Shown in pieces: positions 34,411-42,651 of a stretch of 64,000 bases of DNA. Made by a program: the position numbers and the translations under genes. The DNA is from Deinococcus yavapaiensis KR-236 (GTDB taxonomy: Bacteria; Deinococcota; Deinococci; Deinococcales; Deinococcaceae). Each line of letters begins with the position of its first letter. The first letter of the stretch is position 1. Under the pieces are notes generated by a model. It had not been told where the DNA came from. It searched no databases and was given only the letters and a program-made list of their open reading frames with translations. The stretch is taken from positions 186,001 to 250,000 of the forward strand of contig NZ_QJSX01000005.1 in the NCBI RefSeq assembly GCF_003217515.1, written 5' to 3'.

Positions 34411-34438
34411 CGGCCCCTCTCGCTCTTGAGAGGGGCCG
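34411..34438. terminator. Bidirectional stem-loop between aminotransferase and FGE-like genes
   Basis: CGGCCCCTCTC (34411-34421) pairs exactly with GAGAGGGGCCG (34428-34438) around a six-base loop. TT-CG-TCT follows on the plus strand. The convergent gene ends 6 bases later. Confidence 0.8.
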
Positions 34439-34444
34439 TTCGTC

Positions 34445-35320
34445 TCAAGCTTCGTACACGAGGCGCAGTCCGACGTGCGACGACGCCGAATCGGCCTCCA
34501 TGAATTGCCGCGCGGCCGGACGAAAGCGAAAGCAGTACTCGGGCGCGCAAAGATGCGAGCCGCCCTTGACCACGAGGCGACGCGTGCGCCGAGCCGGGGG
34601 CGCGCAGCACGACGAGGACACGGGAGATGACGGCGCTTCGTCGCGCGTCCACTCCCACACGTTGCCCGCCATGTCCACGAGGCCGAAACCGTTGGCAGGA
34701 AAGGACCCCACGGGGGACGTGCGGTCGAAGCCGCCCAACGCGAGGTTTTCCCACGGAAAGCGGCCCTGCCAGGTGTTCGCCATGACGCGCCCGCCAGGAT
34801 ACGCTTCGTCGCCCCACGTGTACGTCGCGCCCTCCAGACCGCCACGCGCCGCGTACTCCCACTGGGCCTCGCTCGGCAGCCGTCCACCCGCCCAAGCCGC
34901 GTAAGCGAAGGCGTCCTCGGCGGTGATGTGCACCACGGGATGATCTTCGCGGCCCTTCAGCGTCGAGCCAGGCCCTTCGGGCGCACGCCAATTCGCTTCG
35001 TCCACGAACGTCCACCACCGCTCGGAAGCGTCGAGCGGAACGGGACCGGACGTGCCCACGAACACCGCCGAGCCGGGCCGAAGCAAGGCCGGATCGATGC
35101 CCGGATAGTCCCTCGGGTCGGGCGCACGCTCGGCAGCCGTCACGTAGAGAGTTTCTCGCACGAAGCGCGAGAACTTCGCGTTCGTCACCGGCGCCGTGTC
35201 GATCCAGAAGCTGCCGACGGTCACGCGTCGCCGAGGCTTTTCCTCGGGGTAATGCCGATCCGAGCCCATGAGGAACGACCCGCCCTCGATCCACGTCCTG
35301 CCTTCCACGACGCGCATCAT
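34445..35320 (-). CDS. Formylglycine-generating enzyme family protein (SUMF1)
   Basis: The protein has 291 residues. The fold is complete: IEGGSFLMGSDRHYPEEKPRR, FWIDTAPVTNAKFSRFV, HPVVHITAEDAFAYAAWAGGRLPSEAQWEYAARGG, NVWEWTRDE, and RLVVKGGSHLC followed by APEYCFRFR. Cys258 and Cys263 reproduce the CX4C copper-site pair of true formylglycine-generating enzymes, so it can plausibly convert a sulphatase Cys to formylglycine. No sulphatase is in the window. Two adjacent ATG codons start the gene. It diverges from OtnK with under 20 bp between starts. Confidence 0.88.
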   Translation of the reverse strand: MMRVVEGRTWIEGGSFLMGSDRHYPEEKPRRRVTVGSFWIDTAPVTNAKFSRFVRETLYVTAAERAPDPRDYPGIDPALLRPGSAVFVGTSGPVPLDASERWWTFVDEANWRAPEGPGSTLKGREDHPVVHITAEDAFAYAAWAGGRLPSEAQWEYAARGGLEGATYTWGDEAYPGGRVMANTWQGRFPWENLALGGFDRTSPVGSFPANGFGLVDMAGNVWEWTRDEAPSSPVSSSCCAPPARRTRRLVVKGGSHLCAPEYCFRFRPAARQFMEADSASSHVGLRLVYEA

Positions 35321-35324
35321 CTCG

Positions 35325-35330
35325 TATGCT
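35325..35330 (+). promoter_or_regulatory. otnK: -10 box TATGCT of otnK, leaderless
   Basis: The box ends seven bases before ATG 35338 and lies inside the 17-bp gap to the divergent FGE-like gene. Confidence 0.5.
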
Positions 35331-35337
35331 GAACGCG

Positions 35338-36576
35338 ATGCCAAGCTTGGGCGTGATCGCCGACGACTTCACCGGAGGAACGGACGTCGCCAGCAACCTT
35401 CGAAGCGCCGGATGGCGCGTCGTGCAAACGATCGACGTGCCGGACGGCACCGAGGCGATCGACGCGGACGCGGTCGTCGTCGCCCTCAAGTCCAGGACCG
35501 CGCCGCCCCAAGACGCGGTCTTGGACTCGCTCGCCGCCTTGGCATGGCTGCGCCGCCAAGGATGCACGCGCTTCTACTTCAAGTACTGCTCCACCTTCGA
35601 CTCCACCCCGAGGGGTAACATCGGCCCCGTCATCGACGCGTTGCTGAACGCGCTCGGCGAGACGTTCACCATCGCGTGTCCCGCCTTTCCCGACAACGGA
35701 CGCACGGTGTACGCGGCGCACCTGTTCGTGCACGGCGTCTTGCTGAGCGAAAGCGGCATGAGGAACCACCCGCTCACGCCGATGACGGACGCGAACTTGC
35801 CGCGCGTGCTGTCGGCGCAGTCCGCCTCGAAAGTCGGCGCGCTGAACTTGCCTTTCATTTTGCGAGGCGAAGCGAGGGAGGCACTTCGGCGCTTGCGCGC
35901 GGACGGCGTCAACGTCGCCATCACGGACACCGTCACGAACGACGATCTCGCGCGACTCGCGGACGCCACGAGCGACTTGACGCTTCTCACGGGCGGATCG
36001 GGCCTCGCCGCGTACCTCACGCCGCCCGCCGAGCGGGCAGGCGCGCCCTTCCAAGCGCCGCGCGGCCCTCGCGCCATCCTGGCCGGAAGTTGCTCGCCCG
36101 CCACGCTCGCGCAACTCGGGCACGCCCGAACCTCCTACCCGTCGCGGCATCTCGATCCCCTGGACCTCGCGCGCGACTTCGACGGGGCCGTGAACGACGT
36201 CGTAACTTGGGCGGCAGCGAGGCTCTCGGACGTGCCCGTGGTGATCGCCGCGAGCGACGAACCTGCGCGCGTGAAGGCCGCGCAGAACGCGCTCGGCGTG
36301 GAACGTGCCGGTACGCTCGTCGAGGACGCCCTCGCCCGCATCGCGGCGCGTCTCGTCGACCTCGGCGTGCGGCAACTCGGCGTAGCGGGCGGCGAGACGT
36401 CCGGCGCGGTCACGAAGGCGCTCGGCGTTCGCAGCTTGGAGATCGGGCCCGCGATCGACCCGGGCGTTCCGTGGACGATCGCGCGCGGAAGCGGCGACCC
36501 CATCGCCCTCGCGTTGAAGTCCGGCAATTTCGGCGGCGAGGACTTCCTCGTGCGGATGTGGAGCGTGCTGCCGTGA
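35338..36576 (+). CDS. otnK: Four-carbon acid sugar kinase (3-oxo-tetronate kinase-like, DUF1537)
   Basis: The protein has 412 residues in two domains. The N-terminal substrate domain has LGVIADDFTGGTDVASNL and FYFKYCSTFDSTPRGNIGPV. The C-terminal nucleotide domain has AILAGSCSPATLAQL, LGVAGGETSGAVTKAL and the GPAIDPGVPWTI loop. The family phosphorylates 3-oxo-tetronates or threonate/erythronate. The adjoining decarboxylase gene makes the OtnK assignment likely. The ATG at 35338 is preferred over 35326 by the leaderless box. The stop overlaps the next start by four bases (GTGA). Confidence 0.88.
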   Translation: MPSLGVIADDFTGGTDVASNLRSAGWRVVQTIDVPDGTEAIDADAVVVALKSRTAPPQDAVLDSLAALAWLRRQGCTRFYFKYCSTFDSTPRGNIGPVIDALLNALGETFTIACPAFPDNGRTVYAAHLFVHGVLLSESGMRNHPLTPMTDANLPRVLSAQSASKVGALNLPFILRGEAREALRRLRADGVNVAITDTVTNDDLARLADATSDLTLLTGGSGLAAYLTPPAERAGAPFQAPRGPRAILAGSCSPATLAQLGHARTSYPSRHLDPLDLARDFDGAVNDVVTWAAARLSDVPVVIAASDEPARVKAAQNALGVERAGTLVEDALARIAARLVDLGVRQLGVAGGETSGAVTKALGVRSLEIGPAIDPGVPWTIARGSGDPIALALKSGNFGGEDFLVRMWSVLP

Positions 36577-37220
36577 CGGAGCGCGAAGCGCGCGAGCAAC
36601 TCGTGGAAGTCGCGGCGAGCTTTCACCGTCGTGGGCTCAGCCCCGGCTCGTCGGGCAACCTCAGCGTGCGCCTTCCCGACGGCTTCTTGTGCACGCCCAC
36701 GAACGCCAGCCTCGGAAGCCTCGACCCTCGGCGTCTGTCGAAGCTCGACGAGGGCGGCGCGCACGTGTCGGGCGACCCGCCCACGAAGGAGACGTTCTTG
36801 CACCTCGCGATGTACGGCCAGCGGCCGGACGCGAACGCCGTCGTGCACCTCCACTCGCCGTTCGCCGTAGCGGTGTCGTGCCTCGCCGACCTCGACGAGC
36901 GCAGCGTCCTTCCGCCCATCACGCCGTACTTCGTCATGCGCGTCGGAAAGCTTCCCCTCGTCGAGTACGTTCGGCCGGGCGATCCGAAGCTCGGCGAGGC
37001 CGTCGCGAACGTCGCGCGTTCGCACGCCTGCGTCCTGCTCGCGAACCACGGTCCCGTCACGTCGGGCCGCACCCTCGGCGAAGCCGTGAACGCTGCCGAG
37101 GAGCTCGAGGAGACGGCGCGCCTCTACCTCACCTTGCGGGGACAAGCGCTGCGGGTGCTGACGAGCGAGCAGATCGACGAACTTCGGCGTGTGTTCGGCG
37201 CCCATTGGCCCGACGAGTAG
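36573..37220 (+). CDS. otnC: Class II aldolase-family decarboxylase (3-oxo-tetronate 4-phosphate decarboxylase-like)
   Basis: The protein has 215 residues. SSGNLSVRL binds the phosphate. The metal and catalytic set is ETFLHLAMYGQRPDANAVVHLHSPFAVAVS (Glu and the H-x-H pair), and the third His is in ACVLLANHGPVTSG. The enzyme releases CO2 from 3-oxo-tetronate 4-phosphate to give DHAP. It is translationally coupled to the kinase by a 4-bp overlap. The isomerase OtnI that usually completes this pathway is not next to the pair. L-fuculose-phosphate aldolase is the alternative. Confidence 0.85.
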   Translation: MTEREAREQLVEVAASFHRRGLSPGSSGNLSVRLPDGFLCTPTNASLGSLDPRRLSKLDEGGAHVSGDPPTKETFLHLAMYGQRPDANAVVHLHSPFAVAVSCLADLDERSVLPPITPYFVMRVGKLPLVEYVRPGDPKLGEAVANVARSHACVLLANHGPVTSGRTLGEAVNAAEELEETARLYLTLRGQALRVLTSEQIDELRRVFGAHWPDE

Positions 37221-37346
37221 CGACGGACGATCGTCAGGGCCTCGTGTGTATACCTTGCTGGGGTCGTAGTACTTTGCCGAGGCGCGAACGTAGAAGTCGC
37301 GCCACACGAGCGTGAAGGCGTCGTCGGGTGTGTCCTCGACGACCAA
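37221..37346 (-). pseudogene. Gene remnant, both ends missing
   Basis: After a TGA near 37352 the minus strand reads DDAFTLVWRDFYVRASAKYY then DPSKVYTRGPDDRP, about 40 codons with nearly all third positions G or C. This is strong coding character in an otherwise empty gap. No start codon of the usual kind precedes it except TTG, and it runs into the antisense of otnC. I do not recognise the parent gene. Confidence 0.4.
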
Positions 37347-37407
37347 GGTTCACCTTGTACGCCCGAATGACGAACGGGGAGACAGAGCGTCTCACGTTCG
37401 CTTCGAT

Positions 37408-38658
37408 TCAGCGCGTCGTGGCCGCCTCGTCCCAAGCGAGGCGCTCGGTGAGGGCTCCTTGGAAGCGAATGCCGTTCGGCTCGGCGGGATGAAGGTACCC
37501 GGTGCGTCTCAGCGGGCGGCCGAGTTCCTCGATGGCGTCGGTCAAAAACGGATGCAGATCGTACAGAAGGTCACGCTGCGCGCCGTGCTCCAGCGCGCGC
37601 AGCACGCGGCGAAACGCGTCGCGGCCCCCCTTGACGATCTCAGCGTTGGACGCGGAAGGCTCCGCGATGAGCGACCGGGCGCCCTCGTGAACTGCCGAGG
37701 CGCGCGGTCCGAGGGCGTGGGGCAGGTGCAGGGCGTGCGCCAGCATCGCGAGGTCGTCGCGCGTCAAGTTGGGAGAGGCCAGGTGTTCGAGCCACGCGTC
37801 GAGGGCGCGTTCGAGGGAGGCTTCGGCCGACCAGGCGTCGCTTCGCGCGTACTCGGCGAGGCTGTGCAAGCCCGGGAAGTTCAGCTCGAATTGATTGTTG
37901 GGATTCGACAGAATTCCGGCGACTTCCGCGCGCAGCGCGGCTTCCCGGCCCGCGTACGGCCCGAGGTGCGCGCGGCGCGGCGCGTAGTCGTTGGCGTGCA
38001 GGTTGTCCCACAAGACGGGCGGGCGTCTCAGGACGCCCGCGACTTCCCGCACGGAGGCCGCCGTGATCTCGACCGAGATCACCTCGGGGCCCGTCCAGAA
38101 CACGTCGACGTCCGGATGCAGCCGCTCGCCGATTACGCGCAGATACGGCGAGGTCGCGACGTCGGGCGCGGCGCGGCGCGCGCAGTACTCCGTGGGGCAG
38201 AACAACATCGCGCCGTCGAAGCCGAGGTCGCGCAGGAACTGCAAGCTCGCGTTCGTCGCGTCGGCTTGCTCGGCCGCTTGCCGAGCGCGGTCCGCCGCGT
38301 ACGGAATGTCGTCGAACAGCAGCGCGAAGTGCTGCACGCCGAGGTCACGAACGTGCCGAAGCTTCGCGAAGAGCGCTTCGCGGTCGTGCTCGGCTCGCCA
38401 GTCGAGGTCGAGGCCGGGCGCGAGGGCGTACACGAAGCGTACGCCGACGCTCTCGGCGCCTCGCGCGAGCCGCGCGAGCATCGCCCCTTCGTCCGCCACG
38501 TACGCTTCTCGCCAGTGCGCGCGGTGTTTGAGGTCGTCCTTCGGCGCGTACAAGTACGTGTTCATGCCCCACTCGGCCATGAGCCGAAACAGCCGCCCAC
38601 GTTGGTCCTCGCGCCAGGGACGCCCGTAGAATCCTTCGATCACGCCGACGAATTTCAT
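37408..38658 (-). CDS. GH84-type beta-N-acetylglucosaminidase (NAGidase domain), cytosolic
   Basis: The protein has 416 residues and no signal peptide. It starts with VGVIEGFYGRPW, the NAGidase (PF07555) signature. WGMNTYLYAPKDDLKHRAHW and the catalytic Asp116-Asp117 pair (LLFDDIPYA) follow, then LFCPTEYC, the VFWTGPEV strand and WDNLHANDY. GH84 enzymes remove terminal beta-linked GlcNAc by substrate-assisted catalysis. A paralogue with the same Asp-Asp positions lies in the 16-gene run at 45459. A weak -10 (GACACT) ends six bases before the ATG. Divergent from the alpha-amylase gene. Confidence 0.85.
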   Translation of the reverse strand: MKFVGVIEGFYGRPWREDQRGRLFRLMAEWGMNTYLYAPKDDLKHRAHWREAYVADEGAMLARLARGAESVGVRFVYALAPGLDLDWRAEHDREALFAKLRHVRDLGVQHFALLFDDIPYAADRARQAAEQADATNASLQFLRDLGFDGAMLFCPTEYCARRAAPDVATSPYLRVIGERLHPDVDVFWTGPEVISVEITAASVREVAGVLRRPPVLWDNLHANDYAPRRAHLGPYAGREAALRAEVAGILSNPNNQFELNFPGLHSLAEYARSDAWSAEASLERALDAWLEHLASPNLTRDDLAMLAHALHLPHALGPRASAVHEGARSLIAEPSASNAEIVKGGRDAFRRVLRALEHGAQRDLLYDLHPFLTDAIEELGRPLRRTGYLHPAEPNGIRFQGALTERLAWDEAATTR

Positions 38659-38739
38659 GATGTCAGTGTCGCATGTTCGCCCGATCGAGGGTCGCTCCTG
38701 CCGCTTCCCGAGGTTTCCTTTCGGCCTCTCCGGAAGTGG

Positions 38740-38745
38740 TAGGCT
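38740..38745 (+). promoter_or_regulatory. -10 box TAGGCT of the alpha-amylase gene
   Basis: This box would start transcription near 38752, inside the palindrome that follows, leaving a leader of about 36 bases with GGAG five bases before ATG 38788. Confidence 0.5.
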
Positions 38746-38749
38746 GGTG

Positions 38750-38759
38750 GAAGCGCTTC
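38750..38759. promoter_or_regulatory. GAAGCGCTTC palindrome, candidate LacI/GalR-family operator
   Basis: The perfect 10-bp palindrome with a central CG is flanked by TG and AC, close to the operator shape used by LacI/GalR-family repressors and CcpA. It covers the expected transcription start of the alpha-amylase gene, where it would block initiation. Confidence 0.5.
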
Positions 38760-38787
38760 ACACATCCTCAACCTGTTCGGAGTTCGC

Positions 38788-40797
38788 ATGATCAAGCTTC
38801 CGCTCGTCGCTTCTCGTCTCCTACTGCCCCTCGCGCTCACCCTCACGTCTGCCGCCACGACCACGACGGCGGCCGATACGTCGATGCTTCCCCGCAAAGC
38901 GTCGACCGCCGCGAACACGTGGTGGGCGAACGCCGCGTTCTATCAAGTCTTCGTGCGCAGCTTCCAAGACAGCGATGGAGACGGCATCGGGGACTTCAAG
39001 GGACTCACGTCGCGCCTCGACTACCTCAAGAACCTCGGCGTGAACGCCTTGTGGCTCATGCCGATCTTCCCGTCGCCGAGTTACCACGGCTACGACGTCA
39101 CCGACTACCAGAACGTCAATTCCCAGTACGGCACCCTGGCCGACTTCGACGCGTTGTTGAAGGCCGCGCACGCCAAAGGCTTCAAGGTGATGCTCGACTG
39201 GGTGCCGAACCACACGTCGCGCAACCACCCGTGGTTCCAAGCGGCGCGCGATCCGAGCAGCGACAAGCACGACTGGTACCTTTGGCGCACCAGCGATCCG
39301 GGCTGGCGCAAGCCGTGGGGCGAGCCGGGCACCGTGTGGTTCCCGGTCACGACGGGCGCGCAGACGACGAGCCGCGTCGTGTTTCCCGGCACCATCCAAA
39401 AAGCGCTCGGCGGACGCGAGTGGGATCCCAACGGCGACGCGAGCGCGGCCACGCAAGTCGCGCCGGGCGTGTTCGAGTTCGTCGCGCGCCTGCCTGAAGG
39501 TTCGTACGAGTACAAGACGGCGGTGGGCGGTTCGTGGAGCGAGAACTACGGCGCGGGCGACCGTCCCGACGGGCCGAACATCCGCCTCGCCGTTCCCGCG
39601 GGCGGCGCGATCGTGAAATTCGTGTACGACGCGAATAAGCATACGGTGCGCGACAGCCTCAACAACCCGGGCGAAGTCAAGGCGCCCGACGTCGTGCCCG
39701 CCCGCTCGGGAAGCGCCACCGCGACCTCGACCGCCACGAACACCCAGTATTACTACGCCGCCTTCTGGGAAGGCATGCCCGACCTCAACTGGCGCAATCC
39801 AGGGGTGAAGGCCGCCATGAACGACGCGGCCGCCTTCTGGCTCAAACGCGGCGTGGACGGCTTTCGCGTGGACGCCGCTCGTTACATCGTCGAGAACAAG
39901 GACGACAACCTTCCCGACAACGCCGACACCCTCGCGTGGACGAAGGACTTCACGCGGTTCGTCAAGAGCGTGAAGCCGGACGCGGCGGTCGTGGGTGAAG
40001 TGTGGACGGACCTCCCGACGGTCGCGAAGTACTTCCTGAACGGCCAAGGCGAGGATTTGGCCTTCAACTTCGACTTGCGCGACGCCTTGCTCGGCGCCGT
40101 GCGCGGCGGCAGCCCGGACCTCGTACAAACGTCGATGGACCGAGTGACGGCGTCGTACCCCACGAGCGGCGTCGACGCGATCTTCACGACGAACCACGAC
40201 ATGACCCGTCCGTCATTCGCATCGACGACCCAAGCGAAGACGGCGGCGAGCCTGCTGCTCACCTTGCCCGGCACGCCCTTCCTCTACTACGGCCAGGAGA
40301 TCGGGATGCCCAACGGCAGCGGCAACGCCGACGAGGAGAAGCGCACCCCGATGCGCTGGACGACGCAGGGCGGCGCGGGATTCACGACGGGTGTACCGTG
40401 GTACGCCTTCAGCACGAACGACCCCAACGTCACCGTGCAAGCGCAGCAAGCGAACGCGGCGTCCCTGCTGAGCCATTACCGCCGCCTGCTGAGCTTGCGC
40501 TCGCAGATCGCCGCGCTGCGCTCGGGCGGATACGTGCCGTTGCAGGCGAAGGACGGCGTGCTGTCGTTCGTGCGCTCCACGAGCGACGCGGCCGTCGTCG
40601 TGATCGTGAATCTCGGCGCGAGCGCGAAGAACGTCACGGTGGACCTTTCTCGCGTGCCGGTGAAGATCGCCGGTCCCGTCATGGAGGCGTGGTCGGGGCG
40701 CAAGCTCGCGAACGTCGACGCGCGCAACCAAAAGGCGTATCCGGTTGCGGGCCTCGAGGCGGGCGGCTTGGCGATCTTGACGTTCCCAGCGAAGTAA
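38788..40797 (+). CDS. Secreted alpha-amylase-family glucosidase (GH13) with inserted beta domain
   Basis: The protein has 669 residues with a signal peptide (IKLPLVASRLLLPLALTLTSA). The GH13 barrel shows DWVPNHTS, then Asp362 as nucleophile (GFRVDAARY), Glu404 as acid/base (VVGEVWTD) and Asp471 as stabiliser (TTNHDMTR). Between DWVPNHTS and the next conserved strand, about residues 185-300 hold an extra beta domain (FVARLPEGSYEYKTAVGGSW) like the X25 module seen near pullulanases. It cleaves alpha-glucans or maltodextrins outside the cell. Expression is probably controlled by the palindrome upstream. A shared stem-loop follows. Confidence 0.92.
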   Translation: MIKLPLVASRLLLPLALTLTSAATTTTAADTSMLPRKASTAANTWWANAAFYQVFVRSFQDSDGDGIGDFKGLTSRLDYLKNLGVNALWLMPIFPSPSYHGYDVTDYQNVNSQYGTLADFDALLKAAHAKGFKVMLDWVPNHTSRNHPWFQAARDPSSDKHDWYLWRTSDPGWRKPWGEPGTVWFPVTTGAQTTSRVVFPGTIQKALGGREWDPNGDASAATQVAPGVFEFVARLPEGSYEYKTAVGGSWSENYGAGDRPDGPNIRLAVPAGGAIVKFVYDANKHTVRDSLNNPGEVKAPDVVPARSGSATATSTATNTQYYYAAFWEGMPDLNWRNPGVKAAMNDAAAFWLKRGVDGFRVDAARYIVENKDDNLPDNADTLAWTKDFTRFVKSVKPDAAVVGEVWTDLPTVAKYFLNGQGEDLAFNFDLRDALLGAVRGGSPDLVQTSMDRVTASYPTSGVDAIFTTNHDMTRPSFASTTQAKTAASLLLTLPGTPFLYYGQEIGMPNGSGNADEEKRTPMRWTTQGGAGFTTGVPWYAFSTNDPNVTVQAQQANAASLLSHYRRLLSLRSQIAALRSGGYVPLQAKDGVLSFVRSTSDAAVVVIVNLGASAKNVTVDLSRVPVKIAGPVMEAWSGRKLANVDARNQKAYPVAGLEAGGLAILTFPAK

Positions 40798-40807
40798 AGA
40801 CCCGAGC

Positions 40808-40839
40808 GAGAGGGGGAGCCGAGGCGGCTCCCCCCTCTC
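40808..40839. terminator. Bidirectional stem-loop between the amylase gene and the 16-gene run
   Basis: GAGAGGGGGAGCC (40808-40820) pairs with GGCTCCCCCCTCTC (40826-40839), with one extra C as a bulge. It ends the amylase transcript and the long minus-strand operon five bases past its last stop. Confidence 0.82.
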
Positions 40840-40843
40840 TTCG

Positions 40844-41566
40844 TCAGCGGTTCAGGTGCGCGCGCAGCCAATTCAAGCTGCGCTCCACGTCGGCGAGCAT
40901 GTCGCCCTCGCTGCTGTCCTGCTCGATCACAAGCCACTCGGCGCGGGCCGCCTCCAAGCAGGCGGGCAAGTCCACCTCGCCGGTGCCGAGCGGAACGGGC
41001 ACGGGGCCGGGGCGGTAGTCCTTGATGTGCAGCAGGGGCGTGCGGTCCGCGTAGCAGGCGAGGTAGTCGTGCGGCACCCCCCCGCCGGCGTCGATCCACG
41101 CCACGTCGAACTCCGCGTGGAGCGCCGGATGCTCGGCGAGGAGGAAGTCCAGGACGGGCCGCCCGTCCACCTGCCCCGTGAGTTCGTGCGCGTGGTTGTG
41201 GTACGACAGCGTGACGCCGAGTCCCGCCGCTTGTTCCACCACCGCTCCGAGCCGCTTCGAGAAGGCGCGCCAGCCGTCCTCGTCGGGCGCGTTCCACCAC
41301 GGTACGGCGATGTAGGTGAAGCCGACCGCGCGGGCGAACTCGGCTTCTCGCGCGAAGTCCGTCTCGAGGCGCTCGAAGGAGACGTGCGCCCCGGCGGGTT
41401 GGAGGTTCAAGCGGTCCAGCAGGGCGCGCAGATCCTCGGGCGAGCGTTCGTAGTACCCGGCGAACTCCACGCCTTCGTACCCCATTTCGGCGACGCGGGT
41501 CATCGTGCCCTCGAAGTCCTTCGCGAGCGCGTCGCGGACGCTGTAGAGTTCCAGCCCGACCTTCAC
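40844..41566 (-). CDS. Sugar phosphate isomerase/epimerase (AP-endonuclease-2 TIM barrel), operon gene 16
   Basis: The protein has 240 residues. Typical strands are VGLELYSVRDALAKDFEGTM, EMGYEGVEFAGYY, SYHNHAHEL (metal His-Asn-His), HAEFDVAWIDAGG with the metal Asp, LLHIKDY and EWLVIEQD with the metal Glu. The fold isomerises or epimerises ketoses, or removes water from keto-inositols; the real substrate is unknown. It is the last gene of the run and starts with GTG overlapping the previous stop by four bases. A Gfo/Idh/MocA dehydrogenase next to an isomerase of this type suggests oxidation of a sugar followed by rearrangement. Confidence 0.85.
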   Translation of the reverse strand: MKVGLELYSVRDALAKDFEGTMTRVAEMGYEGVEFAGYYERSPEDLRALLDRLNLQPAGAHVSFERLETDFAREAEFARAVGFTYIAVPWWNAPDEDGWRAFSKRLGAVVEQAAGLGVTLSYHNHAHELTGQVDGRPVLDFLLAEHPALHAEFDVAWIDAGGGVPHDYLACYADRTPLLHIKDYRPGPVPVPLGTGEVDLPACLEAARAEWLVIEQDSSEGDMLADVERSLNWLRAHLNR

Positions 41567-42651
41567 GCGCCCACCTCGTCGAACAGACCCTCGGGCAGAG
41601 GCGCGGGACGCTCGACCCCCGACGTGAGTTCGAGGGCGCGGCCTTGACGTGACGTCTCCAGCGTGGACGCCATCACGTCGAGGACGTGGTAGGCCAAGGC
41701 GCCGCTCGCACGCGGCGCGCGCCCTTCACGCGCGGCCAGCGCGAGGTCGCCGAGGCCGACGCCTCGGCTGTTGGTGGCGAGCGGTCCGCCCACCTCGACG
41801 TCCTGCCATTCCTTGTCTCCGGCGAGCCGGACGCGCACGGGGCCGCCGAACGTGTTCGGATCGGGCACGGACAAGGTGCCTTCCGAACCGTAGATTTCGA
41901 TGCGCGGCAAGTTCGCGTGCCACACGTCGAAGCTCGTCACGAGCGTCGCGACGGGGCCCGACGCGAAGTCGAGGATCGACGCGACGTGCGACGGCGTCTC
42001 GACGGGAATGCTCTCGCCCTTCTTCGCGCCGCTGCCGATGGTGCGCGTGTCGAAGCTCGCCCGCGCCGAGCCGCTCACGCGGCGAACGCCCCCGAACAAG
42101 TTCACGAGGGCCGTGAGGTAGTACGGCCCCATGTCGAACATCGGCCCCGCGCCTTCTTGGTAGAAGAAGGCGGGATCGGGGTGCCAGCGCTCGGGACCGC
42201 TCGACATCATGAAGGCCGTCGCAGCGACGGGCACGCCGATGGTGCCTTCATCGATGATGCGGCGGCACGCTTGCAAGCCCGCGCCGAGGAAGGTGTCGGG
42301 CGCGCAGCCGACCAGCAGGCCGCGCGCGTCCGCTTCGCGGAGAAGTTCCGACGCCTCGTCGAGCGTGATGCCGAGCGGCTTTTCGTTGTACACGTGCTTC
42401 CCGGCCTTCAGCGCGGCGAGCGCGACCGACGCGTGCGCTTTGGGAATCGTGAGGTTCAAGACGACTTGGACGTCGTCGTCGGCGAGAAGTTCCTGAAGCG
42501 AGAGGGCCTTCGGAACGCCGTACTCCGCCGCGCGGCTCTTCGCGCGCTCCATGTCGAGGTCCGCGACCGCCACGACGTCCAAGCCGAAGCGGCGCGCGTT
42601 CTTGAGGTAGATGGGGCTGATGTTGCCCATGCCGACGATTCCGACGTTCAC
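41563..42651 (-). CDS. Gfo/Idh/MocA-family NAD(P)-dependent sugar dehydrogenase, operon gene 15
   Basis: The protein has 362 residues. The Rossmann start is NVGIVGMGNISPIYLKNA, the conserved EKPLG Lys-Pro motif lies in HVYNEKPLGITL, and the FFYQEGAGPMFDMGPYYLTAL segment carries the conserved D-x-G-x-Y/H catalytic element. It oxidises or reduces a sugar or cyclitol. GTG 42651 was chosen because AGGAGG lies seven bases upstream and the codon overlaps the previous stop by four bases. About 12 residues of the longer frame are excluded. Confidence 0.88.
   Translation of the reverse strand: MNVGIVGMGNISPIYLKNARRFGLDVVAVADLDMERAKSRAAEYGVPKALSLQELLADDDVQVVLNLTIPKAHASVALAALKAGKHVYNEKPLGITLDEASELLREADARGLLVGCAPDTFLGAGLQACRRIIDEGTIGVPVAATAFMMSSGPERWHPDPAFFYQEGAGPMFDMGPYYLTALVNLFGGVRRVSGSARASFDTRTIGSGAKKGESIPVETPSHVASILDFASGPVATLVTSFDVWHANLPRIEIYGSEGTLSVPDPNTFGGPVRVRLAGDKEWQDVEVGGPLATNSRGVGLGDLALAAREGRAPRASGALAYHVLDVMASTLETSRQGRALELTSGVERPAPLPEGLFDEVGA

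Noticed and set aside
36135..37346. 403-codon minus-strand frame through otnC
   Set aside because: Only its first 40 codons look coding; the rest is antisense to otnC and otnK. The front part is reported as a remnant.
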